This document shows, in pieces, positions 62,584 through 64,000 of a stretch of DNA of 64,000 nt. A model generated the notes under the pieces. That model saw only the letters and a list, made by a program, of their open reading frames with translations, did not search any database and was not told the origin of the DNA. This stretch comes from Kalmanozyma brasiliensis GHG001 (lineage: Eukaryota; Basidiomycota; Ustilaginomycetes; Ustilaginales). A program made the position numbers and the translations under genes. Where the stretch lies: contig NW_015961970.1 of assembly GCF_000497045.1 (NCBI RefSeq), forward strand, positions 434,802-498,801. The letters are read 5' to 3'. Each line of letters opens with the position of its first letter. The stretch's first letter is position 1.

Positions 62584-64000
62584 ATGTTCGCTGCTCGCGC
62601 AACACACGCCTCGCCGGCGCGTCTGGCTGGCGCTCTGCGCACCAGCGCCGTCGCACAGACCGGTCGATCGCTCCGCGCCAGCACCTCCAGATCCTCGGCC
62701 GCCTCGCTCTCCACCCTGGCTACCCGCAGCTTCGTTCCTAGCCGTGCGAACACCGTCGCTGGCTCGTCTCTGGCTCGCGCCCTCTCCATCACCTCCGCCG
62801 CCCGCCAAGCTACGCCCATCGAGGAGGGCGACGGCGAGCCGTTCGACCTCACCACCGTCGAGCGCGTCTCGGACGAGGTCGACGTCATCATCGTCGGTGG
62901 CGGCCCAGCCGGTCTTTCGGCTGCCATCAAGATCAAGCAGCTCGCTGAGAAGCGGGGTGAGGAGATTCGCGTCGTCGTGCTCGAAAAGGGCCCCGAGGTG
63001 GGCAACCACATTCTCTCCGGCGCTGTCATCCAGACCAATGCGCTCGACGAACTGCTGCCCGATTGGAAGGAGCTCGGTGCGCCGCTCAACCAGGAGGCGT
63101 TGGAGGACCAGATGCGTTTCCTCACGCCCACCGGCTCGTTCCCCATGCCCCACCCGCCACAGATGAGCAACAAGGGCAACTACATTGTTTCGCTCTCCCG
63201 TGTTGTGGCGTGGCTGGGCGAGCAGGCTGAGGCCGCCGGTGTCGAGATCTATCCCGGTTTTGCGGCTGCACAGCCTCTGTGGGACACAGATGCCAGCGGA
63301 AAGCCCATCGGCATCAAGGGCGTCATCACCAACGAAATTGGACTGGACAAGTCGCGCAAGCCAAAGGACTCGTTCGAGGCGGGAATGGAGTTCCATGCGC
63401 CTATCACGCTGTTTGCGGAAGGCGCGCACGGGAGTATGACGCAGAAGATGATCCGTCAGCTTGGGCTGCGCGATGCGGTGGGTGCCGATGCGCAGACGTA
63501 CGGTCTGGGTGTCAAGGAGGTCTGGCGCGTCAAGCCGGAGAAGCACCAGGCCGGGTTGGTGACGCATACGATGGGGTGGCCGCTGGACACAGCGACCTAC
63601 GGTGGAAGCTGGACGTACCATATGGAGGACAACATGGTTTCGTTGGGTCTGGTCGTTGGGTTGGATTATCAGAATCCGTACCTGAGCCCGTTCCGCGAGT
63701 TCCAGCGGATGAAGCACCATCCATTCTTCAAGGATCTGCTTGAAGGAGGCGAGTGCCTTGCGTATGGTGCTAGGACGCTGAATGAGGGCGGCTATCAGTC
63801 GATCCCGAAGCTCAACTTCCCCGGTGGAGCGCTGGTCGGTTGCGCTGCGGGCTTCTTGAACGTGCCCAAGATCAAGGGTACGCACAATGCGATGAAGTCC
63901 GGCATGGTAGCTGCCGAAGCGGTGGTCGAGGCGCTGGCCAAGCGAACCGAGTCCGGATCGGAGGAGAGCATCGACCTGGTCGACTACCGAAAGAGACTCG
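62584..64000 (+). CDS. CIR2: Electron transfer flavoprotein-ubiquinone oxidoreductase, 5' part
   Basis: The frame is open from the ATG at 62584 to the right edge, 472 codons, so the C-terminus (including the expected 4Fe-4S cluster domain) is outside. The family sits on the matrix face of the inner mitochondrial membrane and passes electrons from ETF to ubiquinone. The first 75 residues are Arg/Ser/Ala-rich without acidic residues (MFAARATHASPARLAG, SITSAARQATP), a typical mitochondrial presequence. The FAD-binding motif VDVIIVGGGPAGLSAAIK is near residue 100, followed by VLEKGPEVGNHILSGAV and, later, LFAEGAHGSMTQKM and GGALVGCAAGFLNVPKIKG. All match ETF-QO. No intron is seen in the visible part. 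Confidence 0.95.
   Translation, partial: MFAARATHASPARLAGALRTSAVAQTGRSLRASTSRSSAASLSTLATRSFVPSRANTVAGSSLARALSITSAARQATPIEEGDGEPFDLTTVERVSDEVDVIIVGGGPAGLSAAIKIKQLAEKRGEEIRVVVLEKGPEVGNHILSGAVIQTNALDELLPDWKELGAPLNQEALEDQMRFLTPTGSFPMPHPPQMSNKGNYIVSLSRVVAWLGEQAEAAGVEIYPGFAAAQPLWDTDASGKPIGIKGVITNEIGLDKSRKPKDSFEAGMEFHAPITLFAEGAHGSMTQKMIRQLGLRDAVGADAQTYGLGVKEVWRVKPEKHQAGLVTHTMGWPLDTATYGGSWTYHMEDNMVSLGLVVGLDYQNPYLSPFREFQRMKHHPFFKDLLEGGECLAYGARTLNEGGYQSIPKLNFPGGALVGCAAGFLNVPKIKGTHNAMKSGMVAAEAVVEALAKRTESGSEESIDLVDYRKRL

Noticed and set aside
62377..63885. 502-codon open frame antisense to ETF-QO
   Set aside because: Shadow of the conserved ETF-QO frame on the plus strand.

Overview
The window is fungal nuclear DNA, most likely from a smut fungus (Ustilaginaceae: Ustilago, Sporisorium or Pseudozyma group). 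The reasons are a GC-rich base composition, long and almost intronless reading frames, strong C-ending codon bias in highly expressed genes, long low-complexity extensions on otherwise conserved basidiomycete proteins, and short introns (about 80-100 nt) with GTRAGT donors, CTGAC-like branch sites and CAG acceptors. The family assignment rests on the overall look of the genes and not on a database match. I saw no transposon, CRISPR array, rRNA or tRNA gene.

Layout, left to right. 0-6.5 kb: tail of an unidentified gene, an F-box-like protein (-), 3-phosphoglycerate dehydrogenase (+), bleomycin hydrolase (+). 6.7-19.7 kb, all on the minus strand: the NTE1 lysophospholipase, a flavocytochrome b2-type L-lactate dehydrogenase with one intron, translation factor eIF3l, and a Gln/Ser-rich protein of unknown function. 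20-31.6 kb: an ADCK1/Mcp2-type ABC1 kinase (+), an Mcm1-type MADS-box factor (-), a divergent protein-kinase-like protein (+) and a Ca2+-regulated ATP-Mg/Pi mitochondrial carrier (-). 32.7-38.9 kb: alpha-tubulin (+) convergent with Ssd1/Dis3L2 (-). 41-46.9 kb (-): a spliced PARP-type zinc finger/multi-AT-hook protein and the RNA cytidine acetyltransferase Kre33/NAT10. 47-49.8 kb: a gene-poor stretch that may hold a decayed methyltransferase and a tiny candidate secreted peptide. 49.8-55.7 kb (+): a SABATH-type carboxyl methyltransferase and the FYVE protein Vac1/rabenosyn-5. 55.7-60.6 kb is a 5 kb gene-free interval upstream of a secreted expansin-like protein with two double-psi beta-barrel regions. 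The right edge cuts through ETF-ubiquinone oxidoreductase.

These are mostly dispersed housekeeping genes and do not form an operon or cluster. Some themes recur. Mitochondrial functions are represented by lactate oxidation, the ABC1 kinase, the ATP-Mg/Pi carrier and ETF-QO. RNA and translation functions are represented by eIF3l, Kre33 and Ssd1. Membrane and trafficking functions are represented by NTE1 and Vac1.

The most unusual items are the 11-hook PARP-finger protein whose first AT-hook is created by splicing, an Ssd1/Dis3L2 that keeps all four catalytic aspartates, the tandem-barrel expansin-like protein, the lactate dehydrogenase without an AUG-encoded presequence, and the possible methyltransferase relic at 47.3-48.6 kb. 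Several reading frames begin at non-ATG codons if taken at maximal length. Starts given here are the first credible in-frame ATG.
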